Positions 8,502-18,101 of a stretch of DNA of 64,000 nt are shown piece by piece. The first letter of the stretch is position 1. The number at the start of each line of letters is the position of its first letter. The stretch is taken from assembly GCF_003289955.1 (NCBI RefSeq), contig NZ_QLZR01000006.1:124001-188000 (forward strand). The letters are read 5' to 3'. A model generated the notes under the pieces. That model was not told the DNA's origin, made no database searches, and saw only the letters and a program-made list of their open reading frames with translations. A program made the position numbers and the translations under genes. The DNA comes from Planococcus halotolerans (GTDB taxonomy: Bacteria > Bacillota > Bacilli > Bacillales_A > Planococcaceae).

Positions 8502-10570
8502 CAGACATTTACTCCTCCACTGATATTGACGACGCCGACGCTTTGAATCTCAATGTTCGGTTCGAGTTCGTTATAGGACAGGACCGGAAGATCCGGTGCA
8601 AAACCTTCGATAAACTGACGCATATAGATGCGGATGGCTGGTGATGTCAGCAAAATCGGCTGGACGCCGGTCTGCTGCAATTGCGCAGCCTGCTCGGATA
8701 TTTTCTGGAATATGAGCTGGGACGTTTCCGGATCGATCGACAAGTAATTGCCTTGATCTGAACGGTGCACCGACTCGGCGAATTTCTTCTCGACGCTCGC
8801 TCCTGCTGTGATAACTTTCAGGGCTTCATTCTGCGGAGCATATTGCAATGTAATCTGACGGGACAGCGAACGTCTCACATATTCTGTCAGAACATCTGTA
8901 TCTTTTGTTTGCGATGAATAGTCGGCCAGCGTTTCGAGAATGATAAGCAAGTTGCGGATGGAAACTTTCTCTTTCAGGAGTTTCATCAGCACTTTCTGCA
9001 CTTCTCCGATGGTCATTAAGTTTGGAATCAATTCTTCAACAACTGCCGGACTTGCTTCACGCATATTTTCAATCAGCGACTTCACTTCCTGTCGCCCGAT
9101 CAATTCATGTGCGTGGCGCTTGATGACTTCTGTCAGATGCGTTGACACGACAGAAGGAGGATCGACGATGGCGTATCCGGCCATCTCAGCGTCTTCTTTC
9201 ATGCTGTCATTGACCCATAGTGCAGGCATGCCAAACGCCGGTTCAATCGTTTCAATGCCTTCAATGCTGTCATCATCAATCCCAGGGCTCATGGCCAAAT
9301 AATGGTCGAGCATAATTTCACCCGCTGCAACGCGGTTTCCTTTGATCTTGATGATGTATTCGTTTGGACGGAGCTGGATATTATCGCGTATGCGGATAAC
9401 CGGCACCACAATTCCAAGCTCCATCGCCAATTGCCGGCGGATCATGATGACCCGGTCGAGCAGATCACCGCCCTGATTTTTATCCGCTATCGGGATTAAC
9501 CCATAGCCGAATTCAAACTCAATGGCATCAACATGAAGAAGGTCGATGACGCTTTCCGGACTCTTCATGGCTTCAATTTCTTTGCCGTCTCCGGAAACGG
9601 CTTCTTTTTCGGATTTCTCTTCTTCGTTCAACGCTTTCTGCATTCTATATGCAGCGAATGCGATAACCCCTGCCACCGGCAAAATCAAGAAAGGATTGAT
9701 TGGTGTCAGGAAAGCGATCATCATCAATGTGCCCGCTACGACATACATCATTTTCGGATAAGCAAAAAGCTGCTTGATGATATCCGATCCAAGGTTGCCG
9801 TCAGAAACAGCGCGTGTTACAACAATACCCATAGCAGTTGAGATTAACAGCGCCGGTATCTGACTCACAAGACCATCCCCGATGGACAGGAGTGTGAACA
9901 AGCTGGCTGCTTCGCCGACCGGCAGTCCGTGGACCATAACCCCGATCAGCAATCCGCCGATGATATTGATGATTGTAATGATAATCCCGGCAATAGCGTC
10001 CCCTTTTACGAATTTACTGGCACCATCCATGGCACCGTAGAAATCCGCTTCCTGGCTGACTTTTTCCCGGCGGTTTTTCGCTTCCATATCCGAAATCATG
10101 CCTGCGCCAAGATCGGCGTCGATACTCATCTGTTTACCGGGCATCGAATCGAGTGTAAAACGGGCGGCAACTTCCGCGACCCGTTCCGAACCTTTCGTAA
10201 TAACAAGGAATTGAATAATGACAAGAATCAGGAACACCAGAATACCAATGATGGCACTGCCTCCGACTACGAATGAACCGAACGTCTCGATCACTTCACC
10301 ACCGGTTTGATTGGTCAAAATCGATCGTGTCGTCGAAACATTCAAGCCAAGACGGAACAGCGTCGTCAACAACAGCAATGTCGGGAAAATCGAGAATTGC
10401 AGCGCTTCTTTCGTATTCATTGCCACCAGCAGGATTGTCATGGCTAGGCTGATATTTATGAGGATCAATATATCGAGTAATAATGGCGGCAACGGAATGA
10501 CCATCATGACGACGATCATAAGTATGGATACTAAGACTGCATAATCTCTGATTTTCAAGTTATTTCCCAT
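8501..10570 (-). CDS. flhA: FlhA, export-gate platform of the flagellar type III system
   Basis: The 689-residue protein has about eight transmembrane helices in the first 310 residues, the conserved FHIPEP-region-like signature (VSQEADFYGAMDGASKFVKGDAI), and a large cytoplasmic domain that docks chaperone-substrate pairs. Length equals that of B. subtilis FlhA. It sits between flhB and flhF in normal Bacillus order and its stop codon overlaps the flhF start. Confidence 0.97.
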   Translation of the reverse strand: MGNNLKIRDYAVLVSILMIVVMMVIPLPPLLLDILILINISLAMTILLVAMNTKEALQFSIFPTLLLLTTLFRLGLNVSTTRSILTNQTGGEVIETFGSFVVGGSAIIGILVFLILVIIQFLVITKGSERVAEVAARFTLDSMPGKQMSIDADLGAGMISDMEAKNRREKVSQEADFYGAMDGASKFVKGDAIAGIIITIINIIGGLLIGVMVHGLPVGEAASLFTLLSIGDGLVSQIPALLISTAMGIVVTRAVSDGNLGSDIIKQLFAYPKMMYVVAGTLMMIAFLTPINPFLILPVAGVIAFAAYRMQKALNEEEKSEKEAVSGDGKEIEAMKSPESVIDLLHVDAIEFEFGYGLIPIADKNQGGDLLDRVIMIRRQLAMELGIVVPVIRIRDNIQLRPNEYIIKIKGNRVAAGEIMLDHYLAMSPGIDDDSIEGIETIEPAFGMPALWVNDSMKEDAEMAGYAIVDPPSVVSTHLTEVIKRHAHELIGRQEVKSLIENMREASPAVVEELIPNLMTIGEVQKVLMKLLKEKVSIRNLLIILETLADYSSQTKDTDVLTEYVRRSLSRQITLQYAPQNEALKVITAGASVEKKFAESVHRSDQGNYLSIDPETSQLIFQKISEQAAQLQQTGVQPILLTSPAIRIYMRQFIEGFAPDLPVLSYNELEPNIEIQSVGVVNISGGVNV

Positions 10571-10592
10571 CTCCTATTGCTTTCGTGAATGT

Positions 10593-11681
10593 TTAACTGA
10601 TCTTGCCCTTCAAACGGTAGATATATGCCAACACCTCGGCTACGGCCATGAAGAGATCTTCCGGCACGTAGTCGCCCACTTCCACTTGTGCGTACAATGC
10701 GCGGGCGAGCGGTTTATTTTCCATAATCACAATATCAAGTTCTTTCGCTTTTTCTTTAATTTTCAGTGCCAGATGATCTTTCCCCATCGCAATGACCTGC
10801 GGGGCTTCCATAGTCTCGGCATCATATTTGATTGCGATCGCGTAATGCGTCGGGTTTGTAATAAGGACATCCGCATTCGGCAAATCCTGGATCATCCGGT
10901 TCATGCTCATCTGCCGTTGTTTTTCTTTGATCTTTTGCTTGATGAGCGGGTCGCCTTCCGACTTTTTGTATTCATCTTTAATGTCCTGTTTCGACATCTT
11001 TATTCCTTTTTCAAACTCGTATTTCTGATACATATAATCCAGCACCGCCAGACACAAGAGGATGATCGAAGCGGTCAATCCCAGTTTGACGACCAGCCCG
11101 CCGACAAAACTCAAGGCATGCGGCACACTTTGCTGGGACAATAAAAACAATTCTTCTTTCGACGCCCATAACACAAGGAATGCCGCCGTTCCGATGATAG
11201 CGATTTTAAGTAAAGATTTTGCCAGTTCCACGAGGGCACGCACCGAGAAAATCCTTTTTGCGCCTTTGATTGGATCGATTCGTTCAAGTTTCGCCATCAA
11301 TGGGTCTGTTGAGAAAATCGGGCCAATTTGTATGTAGTTTCCGAAAAAGCCAAAAATCATGCCGATCAACGCCATAGGGACCATGATTTTCAATCCTTCA
11401 AACGCCATCTGTTCGAGCAGGGTCCGCGTGGAAGCGGGTGTCAGATCCCAGTTAAAGAATTGCGTCAGGTTGATGCGGAACATCGCAAGAATCTGGTCAA
11501 GCATCCAACCACCGGTGAAGTAAAGCAACAGGACGCCGCCGAGCATAATCATGGCTGCAGCGACTTCCGGACTTTTTGCGACCTGTCCTTTGCGTTTCGA
11601 CTCCTGCCTTTTCTGCGGTGTCGCTTTTTCTGTTTTCTCACCTGCGAAAAATTGAAGATCGAGAACCAATCGTTTCTGCAC
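10593..11681 (-). CDS. flhB: FlhB, substrate-specificity switch of the flagellar export gate
   Basis: The 362-residue protein begins with the family motif LQFFAGEKTEKATPQKRQ, has four transmembrane helices and carries the autocleavage motif NPTH inside VLITNPTHYAIAIKYD. Cleavage between N and P switches export from rod/hook to filament substrates. The start is a GTG at 11681 preceded by GGGAGG that lies inside the last codons of fliR, so the two genes are tightly coupled. Confidence 0.97.
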   Translation of the reverse strand: MQKRLVLDLQFFAGEKTEKATPQKRQESKRKGQVAKSPEVAAAMIMLGGVLLLYFTGGWMLDQILAMFRINLTQFFNWDLTPASTRTLLEQMAFEGLKIMVPMALIGMIFGFFGNYIQIGPIFSTDPLMAKLERIDPIKGAKRIFSVRALVELAKSLLKIAIIGTAAFLVLWASKEELFLLSQQSVPHALSFVGGLVVKLGLTASIILLCLAVLDYMYQKYEFEKGIKMSKQDIKDEYKKSEGDPLIKQKIKEKQRQMSMNRMIQDLPNADVLITNPTHYAIAIKYDAETMEAPQVIAMGKDHLALKIKEKAKELDIVIMENKPLARALYAQVEVGDYVPEDLFMAVAEVLAYIYRLKGKIS

Positions 11682-12461
11682 TTATGTCCCTCCCATTATC
11701 TTGACCAATTGCGCCATGCTCATCATGATTTTTTCAAATAGAAATTGCAGAAGATAAAAGAAGATGGGCATTGTCAGCAATAACAGGACAAAGCCGGTGA
11801 AAATCTTAACTGGAAAACCGACTGCAAAAATATTTAATTGCGGTACAGTTTTCGCTAATATTCCGAGAGCTACATCCACTAGGAACAGGGCGCCGACAAT
11901 CGGCAAAGCAATTTGCAAAGCAATGGTAAACATTTGGACGAATAATGCCGATATAAAGGATGAAAGGTCTCCTGCTTCAAAAGCGAAGGCGGTTGTTTCT
12001 ACCGGAAACAGCCTCAGACTGTGCATCACACCATCAAGCAGCATGTGATGGCCGTTTACCGTCAGCATGAAAAGAAGCGCCATCATGTATTTAAAGTGAC
12101 CGATGATCGGCACCTGCGCGCCGGTTTGCGGATCAATGACGTTGGCAATAGCGAAGCCCATCTGAAAATCGATGAACGCTCCGGCAACCTGCACCGCATA
12201 CAACAGCAGCGCCGCTGTAAACCCGAGCGCCAGACCAACTCCGATTTCCTTTATGACCATTAACGTGTAATAGACGTCCAGGACAATCGGCTCTTCAGCC
12301 GGCAGAGTGGAAACGGCTATCAGCGCAATGAACACGCCGAGACCGATCTTGAATTGGTTCGGCATACCTTTCATCGAGAAAATCGGTGCAATCAGAAAGA
12401 AACTCGTGAACCGGATAAGTACTAATAAAAAATATGGCAAAACTTCTAAAATAGAATTCAT
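11682..12461 (-). CDS. fliR: FliR, export-gate membrane protein
   Basis: The 259-residue, very hydrophobic protein has about six membrane segments and typical FliR stretches (RFTSFFLIAPIFSMKGMPNQFKIG and LNIFAVGFPVKI, abbreviated). With FliP and FliQ it forms the helical export gate. It is 10 bp downstream of fliQ and abuts flhB. Confidence 0.95.
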   Translation of the reverse strand: MNSILEVLPYFLLVLIRFTSFFLIAPIFSMKGMPNQFKIGLGVFIALIAVSTLPAEEPIVLDVYYTLMVIKEIGVGLALGFTAALLLYAVQVAGAFIDFQMGFAIANVIDPQTGAQVPIIGHFKYMMALLFMLTVNGHHMLLDGVMHSLRLFPVETTAFAFEAGDLSSFISALFVQMFTIALQIALPIVGALFLVDVALGILAKTVPQLNIFAVGFPVKIFTGFVLLLLTMPIFFYLLQFLFEKIMMSMAQLVKIMGGT

Positions 12462-12471
12462 TGCAAGCTCC

Positions 12472-12741
12472 CTATCCGATTATTCGCGGAAGGCTTTGGA
12501 ACAGATTGCGCGTATAATCCAACAGCGTTGTCAGCATCCACGGTCCGAATACAACCAGCGAAATAAAAACAGCGAGTATTTTCGGTATGAACGCCAAGGT
12601 TTGTTCCTGAATCTGTGTCATCGCCTGAAATACACTGACGAGCAGGCCGACACCCAATGCGATCAGCAGCATCGGCGCTGAAATAATGATGATTGTATAA
12701 ATCGATTGTTCTGCCAGTTTGATTACCATATCTGGAGTCAT
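12472..12741 (-). CDS. fliQ: FliQ, export-gate membrane protein
   Basis: The 89-residue protein has exactly the family length and two hairpin transmembrane helices. The motif ALGVGLLVSVFQAMTQIQEQ is the conserved FliQ loop. The ATG at 12741 has GGAAGGAAG upstream; the longer frame runs into the upstream repeat. The gene is separated from fliP by about 320 bp that hold a dispersed repeat, although fliP and fliQ are normally adjacent. Confidence 0.95.
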   Translation of the reverse strand: MTPDMVIKLAEQSIYTIIIISAPMLLIALGVGLLVSVFQAMTQIQEQTLAFIPKILAVFISLVVFGPWMLTTLLDYTRNLFQSLPRIIG

Positions 12742-12777
12742 TGAGTTCTTCCTTCCATAACGATGCAAATTGAATTA

Positions 12778-13040
12778 ATGATCTTTAGTAGCCGATATTC
12801 CGCAAAACAGCTCGCTTGCCTGGTGGCTTGCGCTGAGCTAACTCGGGCTCGTTGCACTTCGCCCGAGTGGATCTCAGCACTTCGCTTGGTCACCATGGCG
12901 TCTTCGCTGTTTTGCTCCATATCTCTAGAGATATCTTTCAGCGCCGGCGCGCCTATGGACTGAGCGGAGTAATAAGACGAGTGGTCTTCTCGGCTTATTG
13001 CGGGAGCTTTGTCCTAAGCGCCGAAGCGGATTAAAACCGT
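12778..13040 (-). repeat. Dispersed ~250-bp structured repeat, copy A (between fliP and fliQ)
   Basis: The reverse complement of this segment aligns almost end to end with 31397-31645. Shared blocks include CCGCTTCGGCGCTT, ATAAGCCGAGAAGA, CTCTAGAGATATGGAGCAAA, AAGCGAAGTGCTGAGATCCA and GCTGTTTTGCGGAATATCG. Its second half folds as nested hairpins: CAAAACAGC with GCTGTTTTG outside, GCTGAG with CTCAGC inside, and CTCGGGC with GCCCGAG at the tip. No convincing protein is encoded. It fills the whole gap of more than 300 bases between fliP and fliQ. Relative to transcription it lies in the opposite orientation to copy B. Confidence 0.9.
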
Positions 13041-13062
13041 TTCTTTCATTTAACTTCCTTCA

Positions 13063-13752
13063 CTAAAAACTTAGCAGCAGCGATTCGATGATCAGGTACC
13101 AGCCGTCGACCAGTACGAATAAAAGAATTTTGAATGGCAATGAAATCATTACCGGCGGCAGCATCATCATACCCATCGCCATCAAGGTGCTGGCCACGAC
13201 CATGTCGATGATCAGAAACGGGATGAAAATGACGAAGCCTATCTGGAACGCTGTCTTGAGCTCACTGATGGCAAATGCCGGGATCAGCGAGGTCAGCGGT
13301 ATTTCCGCGATGCTGTCGGGCTTTTCCATTTCCGCGTATTTATAAAAAAGTGCTAAATCTTTTTCGCGTGTGTGTTTTGCCATAAACTCTTTCATCGGCA
13401 ATGCCGCTGAGTCCATCGCTTCTTCCTGTCCGATTTCTCCGTCCAGATAAGGCTGAAGCGCAGTTTCATTTATCTCCGAGAATATCGGAGCCATGATGAA
13501 GAAGGTTAGGAACAATGCGAGTCCCACCAATACCTGGTTCGGCGGCATCGATTGAGTACCGAGACCGGTCCGGACAAAGGACAGCACGATGATGATGCGG
13601 GTAAAACTGGTCATCAGGATTAAAATTCCGGGAGCCACTGACAAGATCGTCAGCAGGAATAATAATTGCAGTGTAGTTGAAACGTCTTCGGGATTATCGT
13701 TGCCAAAATCGATTCCGGGAATGTTGACGAGCATGAGAAGAGAATCCATCAT
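13063..13752 (-). CDS. fliP: FliP, export-gate membrane protein
   Basis: The 229-residue protein carries the FliP signature region ([20 protein letters not shown] and [16 protein letters not shown]) and the second-half hallmark [20 protein letters not shown]. Its N-terminus is short and has no clear cleavable signal. The ATG overlaps the fliO stop codon by four bases (ATGA). Downstream the normal junction to fliQ is interrupted by a repeat. Confidence 0.96.
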   Translation of the reverse strand: MMDSLLMLVNIPGIDFGNDNPEDVSTTLQLLFLLTILSVAPGILILMTSFTRIIIVLSFVRTGLGTQSMPPNQVLVGLALFLTFFIMAPIFSEINETALQPYLDGEIGQEEAMDSAALPMKEFMAKHTREKDLALFYKYAEMEKPDSIAEIPLTSLIPAFAISELKTAFQIGFVIFIPFLIIDMVVASTLMAMGMMMLPPVMISLPFKILLFVLVDGWYLIIESLLLSF

Positions 13753-14411
13753 AACAAACGCCCTTCTTTATCCTCGGAATGCTGCTTGCTGAGATCCGAT
13801 TCCAATTTGTCCTGCTTTTTACGCTGTTTATCGAGACTCTGCTTGAACAATTGCTCAAACCCTTTCGTTTGGGAAGGGTTCTTCTCCAAGTGCCCGCCGA
13901 CCTTTTCTTTTATGAAACTGGTCACCGTCTTCGGCAGTAATGGCGAAGCTTGGGTTTCCACGTCTTTTTCGATTCCATTGATTTCATCGTCTTCGGTAAA
14001 TTCTTTGATCAACGTCACTTGATCGCCGACACCGATCAGATAAATCTGTCCTCCCACTTTTACAAGCTGAAGGGATTTATTGTTTCCTAAGGCTGTTCCG
14101 CCCATCAGCTTTACAGCTTGGTTGGGCTGGAGCTTTTTCTGCTTCATCGACAGGAATTTGATCAGGCCGTAAATCATGAAGACAATTAATAAGGTGTAGA
14201 AGATCAATTGGCCGATCACCACGATAAAACTTTTTTCTTCCGGCGCTGCCGCTTCAGCGGGTTGTTCCTGCTGTTCGACTGCCGGTTGGTCCGTGTCATA
14301 GCTGTCGCTGACTTTCGGGTCGGCGGCTTGTGCTCCGGATGGTATCCATACTGCCGACAGCGTCAGCAGCAGGATCATCATAATACTGTATAAAGACATT
14401 TTTTGGATCAA
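13749..14411 (-). CDS. fliO: FliO (FliZ), export-gate assembly protein
   Basis: The 220-residue protein has a signal peptide ending AQAA, an acidic Gln/Glu/Pro-rich extracellular stretch, a transmembrane helix near residues 63-88, and a FliO-type cytoplasmic domain ([20 protein letters not shown]). A charged C-terminal tail follows. It helps assemble the FliP ring. The start is probably TTG at 14411: AAGGAG lies nine bases before it but 21 bases before the first ATG. In B. subtilis cheY lies just upstream; here fliY does. Confidence 0.88.
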   Translation of the reverse strand: MIQKMSLYSIMMILLLTLSAVWIPSGAQAADPKVSDSYDTDQPAVEQQEQPAEAAAPEEKSFIVVIGQLIFYTLLIVFMIYGLIKFLSMKQKKLQPNQAVKLMGGTALGNNKSLQLVKVGGQIYLIGVGDQVTLIKEFTEDDEINGIEKDVETQASPLLPKTVTSFIKEKVGGHLEKNPSQTKGFEQLFKQSLDKQRKKQDKLESDLSKQHSEDKEGRLL

Positions 14412-14437
14412 GCTTGTAGACTCCTTACATAAAGGTA

Positions 14438-15505
14438 TTAGCGAAGCTTCGAGATTCGTTCTTCTGTAGATAGGATATCGGTAACGCGGACCCCGAAGTT
14501 TTCATCGATGACTACAACTTCACCCACGGCTATCAATTTGTTGTTCACTAAAATATCGACTGGTTCTCCCGCTAATTTGTCGAGTTCAATAATCGACCCT
14601 TGAGAAACGCCCAGTATTTCTTTAACCGTCCGTTTCGTGCGTCCCAGTTCCACTGTGACCTGAAGCGGAATATCCATCAGCATATTCAAGTTGTTCGGTT
14701 CGGTATTTGCGGCCGCTGAATCATCAAAACTTGAAAACTGTACTGGTTGGATACTTGGTGAAGAAACGGATTGTTCTTTTTTATTCTGTTCGTTGTTTTC
14801 ATTGTTCGAGTCAAATTGCATATCCTGTGTCTCCTCCGGCACTTCCTCTTCACCTGAACCGGTCAAGATTCCTGCCATTTGTTTTGCCAGACGCACCGGA
14901 ATACACATATGGAATTCCGCGTACTGGCCGTTTTGCGCTTTCAATTGAAACGCGGCTTCAGCAAACCACTCTTCCGCAGTAAAATTCGCTGCCGGAAAAT
15001 CTTCCCGATCTTCGACCATGTCCATTCCGGACAGGGAATGGCTGACTTCCAATTCCAATAAAGCAGAGAATGTCTGGGAAACAGATGCATACATCTGCTG
15101 TACGATATCCTGAAGGATTTCGAATTGGCGTTCCGTATCTTCGCTTGCGCTTCCCGGGTCCACCATTGCAGTCAAAGCCTGCACCTGTTCTTTATTCACC
15201 GAAACAAATTGAATGCCTGACACATCACCCGTATATTCACCGAGCAGCACGAAGAAAGGCGCCTGCGTTTTTGCCATGATTTCTGTTTTCGGCTTAACCG
15301 ACAACTTCGGTGAGCTTACCGTCACTTGGTTCGACAGCAATATAGACAATACAGCCGAAGAACTGCCGAGTGCCACGCTGAACAATTCCGTCAGCGCTTC
15401 GTTTTCGATTGTGGAAAGTGACGTATTCGCCATTTTCTTCTCCTCCTTCTCTCCCCGGTTCAACAAGCCGTTTATTTCATCTGAAGACAAATTACCAGTT
15501 ACCAT
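14438..15505 (-). CDS. fliY: FliY, flagellar switch protein with CheC-like phosphatase domain
   Basis: The 355-residue product has three parts: an N-terminal CheY-P-binding-type peptide (LSSDEINGLLN, residues 5-15), a CheC-like domain (about 40-220, with the paired helices ENEALTELFSVALGSSSAVL and EILQDIVQQMYASV), an acidic/Gln-rich linker, and a FliN/SpoA domain (about 275-355) ending in the ring-forming DIPLQVTVELGRTKRTVKEI region. It forms the C-ring and hydrolyses CheY-P. The ATG at 15505 has AGGAGG nine bases upstream and lies within the end of fliM. Confidence 0.93.
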   Translation of the reverse strand: MVTGNLSSDEINGLLNRGEKEEKKMANTSLSTIENEALTELFSVALGSSSAVLSILLSNQVTVSSPKLSVKPKTEIMAKTQAPFFVLLGEYTGDVSGIQFVSVNKEQVQALTAMVDPGSASEDTERQFEILQDIVQQMYASVSQTFSALLELEVSHSLSGMDMVEDREDFPAANFTAEEWFAEAAFQLKAQNGQYAEFHMCIPVRLAKQMAGILTGSGEEEVPEETQDMQFDSNNENNEQNKKEQSVSSPSIQPVQFSSFDDSAAANTEPNNLNMLMDIPLQVTVELGRTKRTVKEILGVSQGSIIELDKLAGEPVDILVNNKLIAVGEVVVIDENFGVRVTDILSTEERISKLR

Positions 15506-16484
15506 CGCTGTCATCCTCCTGCGTTTGAACATCCGTAATTTGTACCGCCAAACGGCCTTTGGAAACCCCGGCTTGAGCAAAAAACTTCTGCTTTTCATCA
15601 ACGAGCACCGTCACCGGATCCGAAAAGGATTCCTGCAAACGGATCACATCACCGTTTTTCAGATTCAGAAAATCTTCAATATTGATGGAAGATTGCCCTA
15701 GAACCGCTTTCACACTCATTTTGGTGCTTTGCAGTTTTTTCTCCAAAGCGGCCACTTCGTGATTTTCTTTCGTTTTTGTCTGATTCGCCAGCCAATGCCT
15801 CGCCGACAGTTTTGGCAGCACCTTTTCCAGTACCAGGTGCGGCAGGCACAGATTGATGACGCCTTCTACATCACCGATTTTCGTGTGAAGCGACACCATG
15901 ATGACTGTCTCATTCGGTGGTGACATCGTCAGAAATTGAGGATTTACTTCAATTTCCTTCAAAGACGGTGACAACCGGATAACCGATGTCCATGCTTCCT
16001 GGAAACAATCCAGTGCCTTCACAAAAACCCGTTCAATGATTGAAGTTTCAATTTCCGTCAAATCGCTTGTTTTATTCAATGCATTCCCTTGCCCGCCGAG
16101 CAGACGGTCGAACATCACGTACGCCACATCCGGAGAGAATTCCATCACCATGCTGCCTGGCAGCGGGCTTGCTTCAAATACACCAAGCAATGAATTTTTC
16201 TCGATATTCTGGATGAATTCCTCGTACGAATATTGTTCCACTCCCGTTACCGTAAGCTGGACATATGTACGTAACTGCGTAGAAAAATAAGAAGTCAGCA
16301 AGCGCGCGAAGTTTTCATGGATCCGCGTCAATGTCCGGATCTGGTCTTGTGAAAACCGCAATGCTTTTTTGAAGTCATAATTGTTCACTGTACGTTCTTT
16401 GCCGATCTTATAAGGTGCAGGCTTCTCTTTTTTAATGGAGGAAAGAATGGCATCTATATTTTCGTCTGATAAATGATCTACCAT
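15492..16484 (-). CDS. fliM: FliM, flagellar motor switch protein
   Basis: The 330-residue protein opens with the CheY-P-binding peptide LSDENIDAILSS, then the CheC-like middle domain (FSQDQIRTLTRIHENFARLL and GSMVMEFSPDVAYVMFDRLL) and a C-terminal SpoA domain. The ATG at 16484 has AAGGAGG at ideal spacing, so I discard the longer frame. In B. subtilis fliL precedes fliM; here fliL is at 32.4 kb next to motB. Confidence 0.95.
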   Translation of the reverse strand: MVDHLSDENIDAILSSIKKEKPAPYKIGKERTVNNYDFKKALRFSQDQIRTLTRIHENFARLLTSYFSTQLRTYVQLTVTGVEQYSYEEFIQNIEKNSLLGVFEASPLPGSMVMEFSPDVAYVMFDRLLGGQGNALNKTSDLTEIETSIIERVFVKALDCFQEAWTSVIRLSPSLKEIEVNPQFLTMSPPNETVIMVSLHTKIGDVEGVINLCLPHLVLEKVLPKLSARHWLANQTKTKENHEVAALEKKLQSTKMSVKAVLGQSSINIEDFLNLKNGDVIRLQESFSDPVTVLVDEKQKFFAQAGVSKGRLAVQITDVQTQEDDSDGNW

Positions 16485-16497
16485 GGATGTTTCCTCC

Positions 16498-16713
16498 TTA
16501 TTCAATCGGGTCAGGCTTTTGGATTGTCGGCAAAATGCTGATCTGCTGATAATAGGCTGTCACTTTATCCGTGACTTCTCCGACTGACTCCAGAACGTGG
16601 ATTTTCTTGCCCGACACCAGTGTCACCACTGTATCCGGTGTAGCTTCGACTCTTTCGATATAAACCGCATTTATGGTAAACGGCGTCTGATTTAATTTCG
16701 TCAATAGGATCAT
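16498..16713 (-). CDS. swrD: SwrD (FlbD-like) small flagellar protein
   Basis: The 71-residue protein matches the FlbD/SwrD family: MILLTKLNQTPFTINAVYIERVEATPDT, with the VTLVSGKKIHVLESV core (quoted in parts). In B. subtilis SwrD lies between flgE and fliL and raises motor torque. Its place between flgE and fliM here is the same apart from the missing fliL. Confidence 0.9.
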   Translation of the reverse strand: MILLTKLNQTPFTINAVYIERVEATPDTVVTLVSGKKIHVLESVGEVTDKVTAYYQQISILPTIQKPDPIE

Positions 16714-16728
16714 ATAAAAGCGCCTATC

Positions 16729-16749
16729 GAGGGAAGCTCAGCTTCCCTC
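16729..16749 (-). other. Intercistronic hairpin between flgE and swrD
   Basis: The arms GAGGGAAGC and GCTTCCCTC pair around a 3-nt loop with no T tract. It is likely an mRNA processing or stability element rather than a full terminator; this is inference. Confidence 0.6.
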
Positions 16750-16765
16750 AGGCCGCCCTCCTTTA

Positions 16766-17569
16766 TTATCGTTTCAAGTTAACAACTTCTTGAAGAATTT
16801 CATCAGAAGTAGTGATCGTGCGTGAGTTTGCTTGGAATCCACGTTGTGCAATAATCATTTCAGTGAACTCTTCCGTTAGGTCAACGTTGGACATTTCAAG
16901 CATGCCGGATGCGATGGATGTGTTTGCACCTGCCACTGTTTGAGGGTTGATGCCATCTGCACTGGCCAGTCCAGTCATTTCATACAGGGAACCACCAAAT
17001 TTGTTAAGGCCCGTCGGGTTTTCAGGATTTGAAATAGCGAGATTAAAAAGAACTGTTTCATCACCATTTGGTTCTTTCCCAATAACTTCGCCTGTCCGGT
17101 TAACACTGAATGAATTATATGTTCCCTGATCAATCGTAATTGGAGCAGCCGCTCCTCCTGCAGCAGGAAAACCAAGTACATTGTATCCTTGCGAAGTAAC
17201 AAGACGTCCATCTTCAGTTACCGTGAAATTACCGGCACGCGTCAAGTATTGGCCATCTTGTCCTGCAGCTTCCGGGTCTTGCACAATGAAGAAGCCGTCG
17301 CCCATCATTGCCAGGTCCGTCCCAACGCCTGTCGTCATAGAAGATCCGGCGTTGTGGTTTACATTGATCGCTCCTGTTGAAGATCCAAGACCGACTTGCA
17401 TCGGGTTAGCTCCTCCACCGGACATATTCTGGCTCAATAAATCCTGGAAGTTGATTGTGCTTTTTTTGTACCCGATTGTATTGACGTTGGAAATATTATT
17501 ACCGATGACATCTAGCTTCGTTTGGAAACCTTTCATACCTGACACACCTGCGTACATTGAACGTAACAT
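16766..17569 (-). CDS. flgE: FlgE, flagellar hook protein
   Basis: The 267-residue protein has the rod/hook N-terminal motif (SMYAGVSGMKGFQTKLDVIG and NNISNVNTIGYK) and the matching C-terminal helix (LEMSNVDLTEEFTEMIIAQR, then GFQANSRTITTSDEILQEVVNLKR in shorter blocks). Length equals the short Bacillus FlgE. It follows flgD, the hook cap, as expected. AAAGGGG precedes the ATG. Confidence 0.93.
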   Translation of the reverse strand: MLRSMYAGVSGMKGFQTKLDVIGNNISNVNTIGYKKSTINFQDLLSQNMSGGGANPMQVGLGSSTGAINVNHNAGSSMTTGVGTDLAMMGDGFFIVQDPEAAGQDGQYLTRAGNFTVTEDGRLVTSQGYNVLGFPAAGGAAAPITIDQGTYNSFSVNRTGEVIGKEPNGDETVLFNLAISNPENPTGLNKFGGSLYEMTGLASADGINPQTVAGANTSIASGMLEMSNVDLTEEFTEMIIAQRGFQANSRTITTSDEILQEVVNLKR

Positions 17570-17611
17570 TTAGTTTTCCCCTTTCAAGTATTGTCCGTAT
17601 CCCAGTTGGAA

Positions 17612-18082
17612 TCAGACAATCTCGTGGTCGTTTTTAATTTCTGTATTCATTTCAATCCGGTTGATTGCTGTGAGTGGAATTTTCTTGTCGCTGTCCAGAA
17701 GTTCAATCGTCAGTTCGCCGTTTTTGCTCGATAAAGCTTTTACAATTCCCTGGCCCGTTTCCATCTGGCTATCTACTTCATAAGACCAATCGATCGAAGT
17801 GCCGATCAGGTTTGCGTGATCTGCCAATGTTTGATTGTTGCTAGAACCAGCGGCAAAATTAGTCATCGTCTTGTTCAAGTTCGTCAATTGCTCCAAGCTG
17901 CTGAACTGTGCCATCTGCCCGATAAATTCAGTGTCTTTCAATGGTTCCATCGGATCCTGGTGCTTCATCTGCGTAACGAGAATCTTTAGGAAAGCATCCT
18001 GGCCCAGCGTATTTTGCGGATCAGACGTTTTTGCCGCTGTCCCCGCCATCACATTAGCAGTCGATGTATTTGTAACGTTCAT
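17612..18082 (-). CDS. flgD: FlgD, hook-capping protein
   Basis: The 156-residue protein contains the FlgD N-terminal signature [20 protein letters not shown] followed by [17 protein letters not shown]. It caps the growing hook. It lacks the long C-terminal FlgD-Ig domains of proteobacteria, as is usual in Bacillus. Confidence 0.94.
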   Translation of the reverse strand: MNVTNTSTANVMAGTAAKTSDPQNTLGQDAFLKILVTQMKHQDPMEPLKDTEFIGQMAQFSSLEQLTNLNKTMTNFAAGSSNNQTLADHANLIGTSIDWSYEVDSQMETGQGIVKALSSKNGELTIELLDSDKKIPLTAINRIEMNTEIKNDHEIV

Positions 18083-18101
18083 CAGAACACCTCTTTTCTT
18101 G

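Noticed and set aside
12738-13034. Short ORFs inside repeat copy A and the matching ones in copy B
   Set aside because: The frames are not conserved between the two copies because of indels, whereas the hairpins are.
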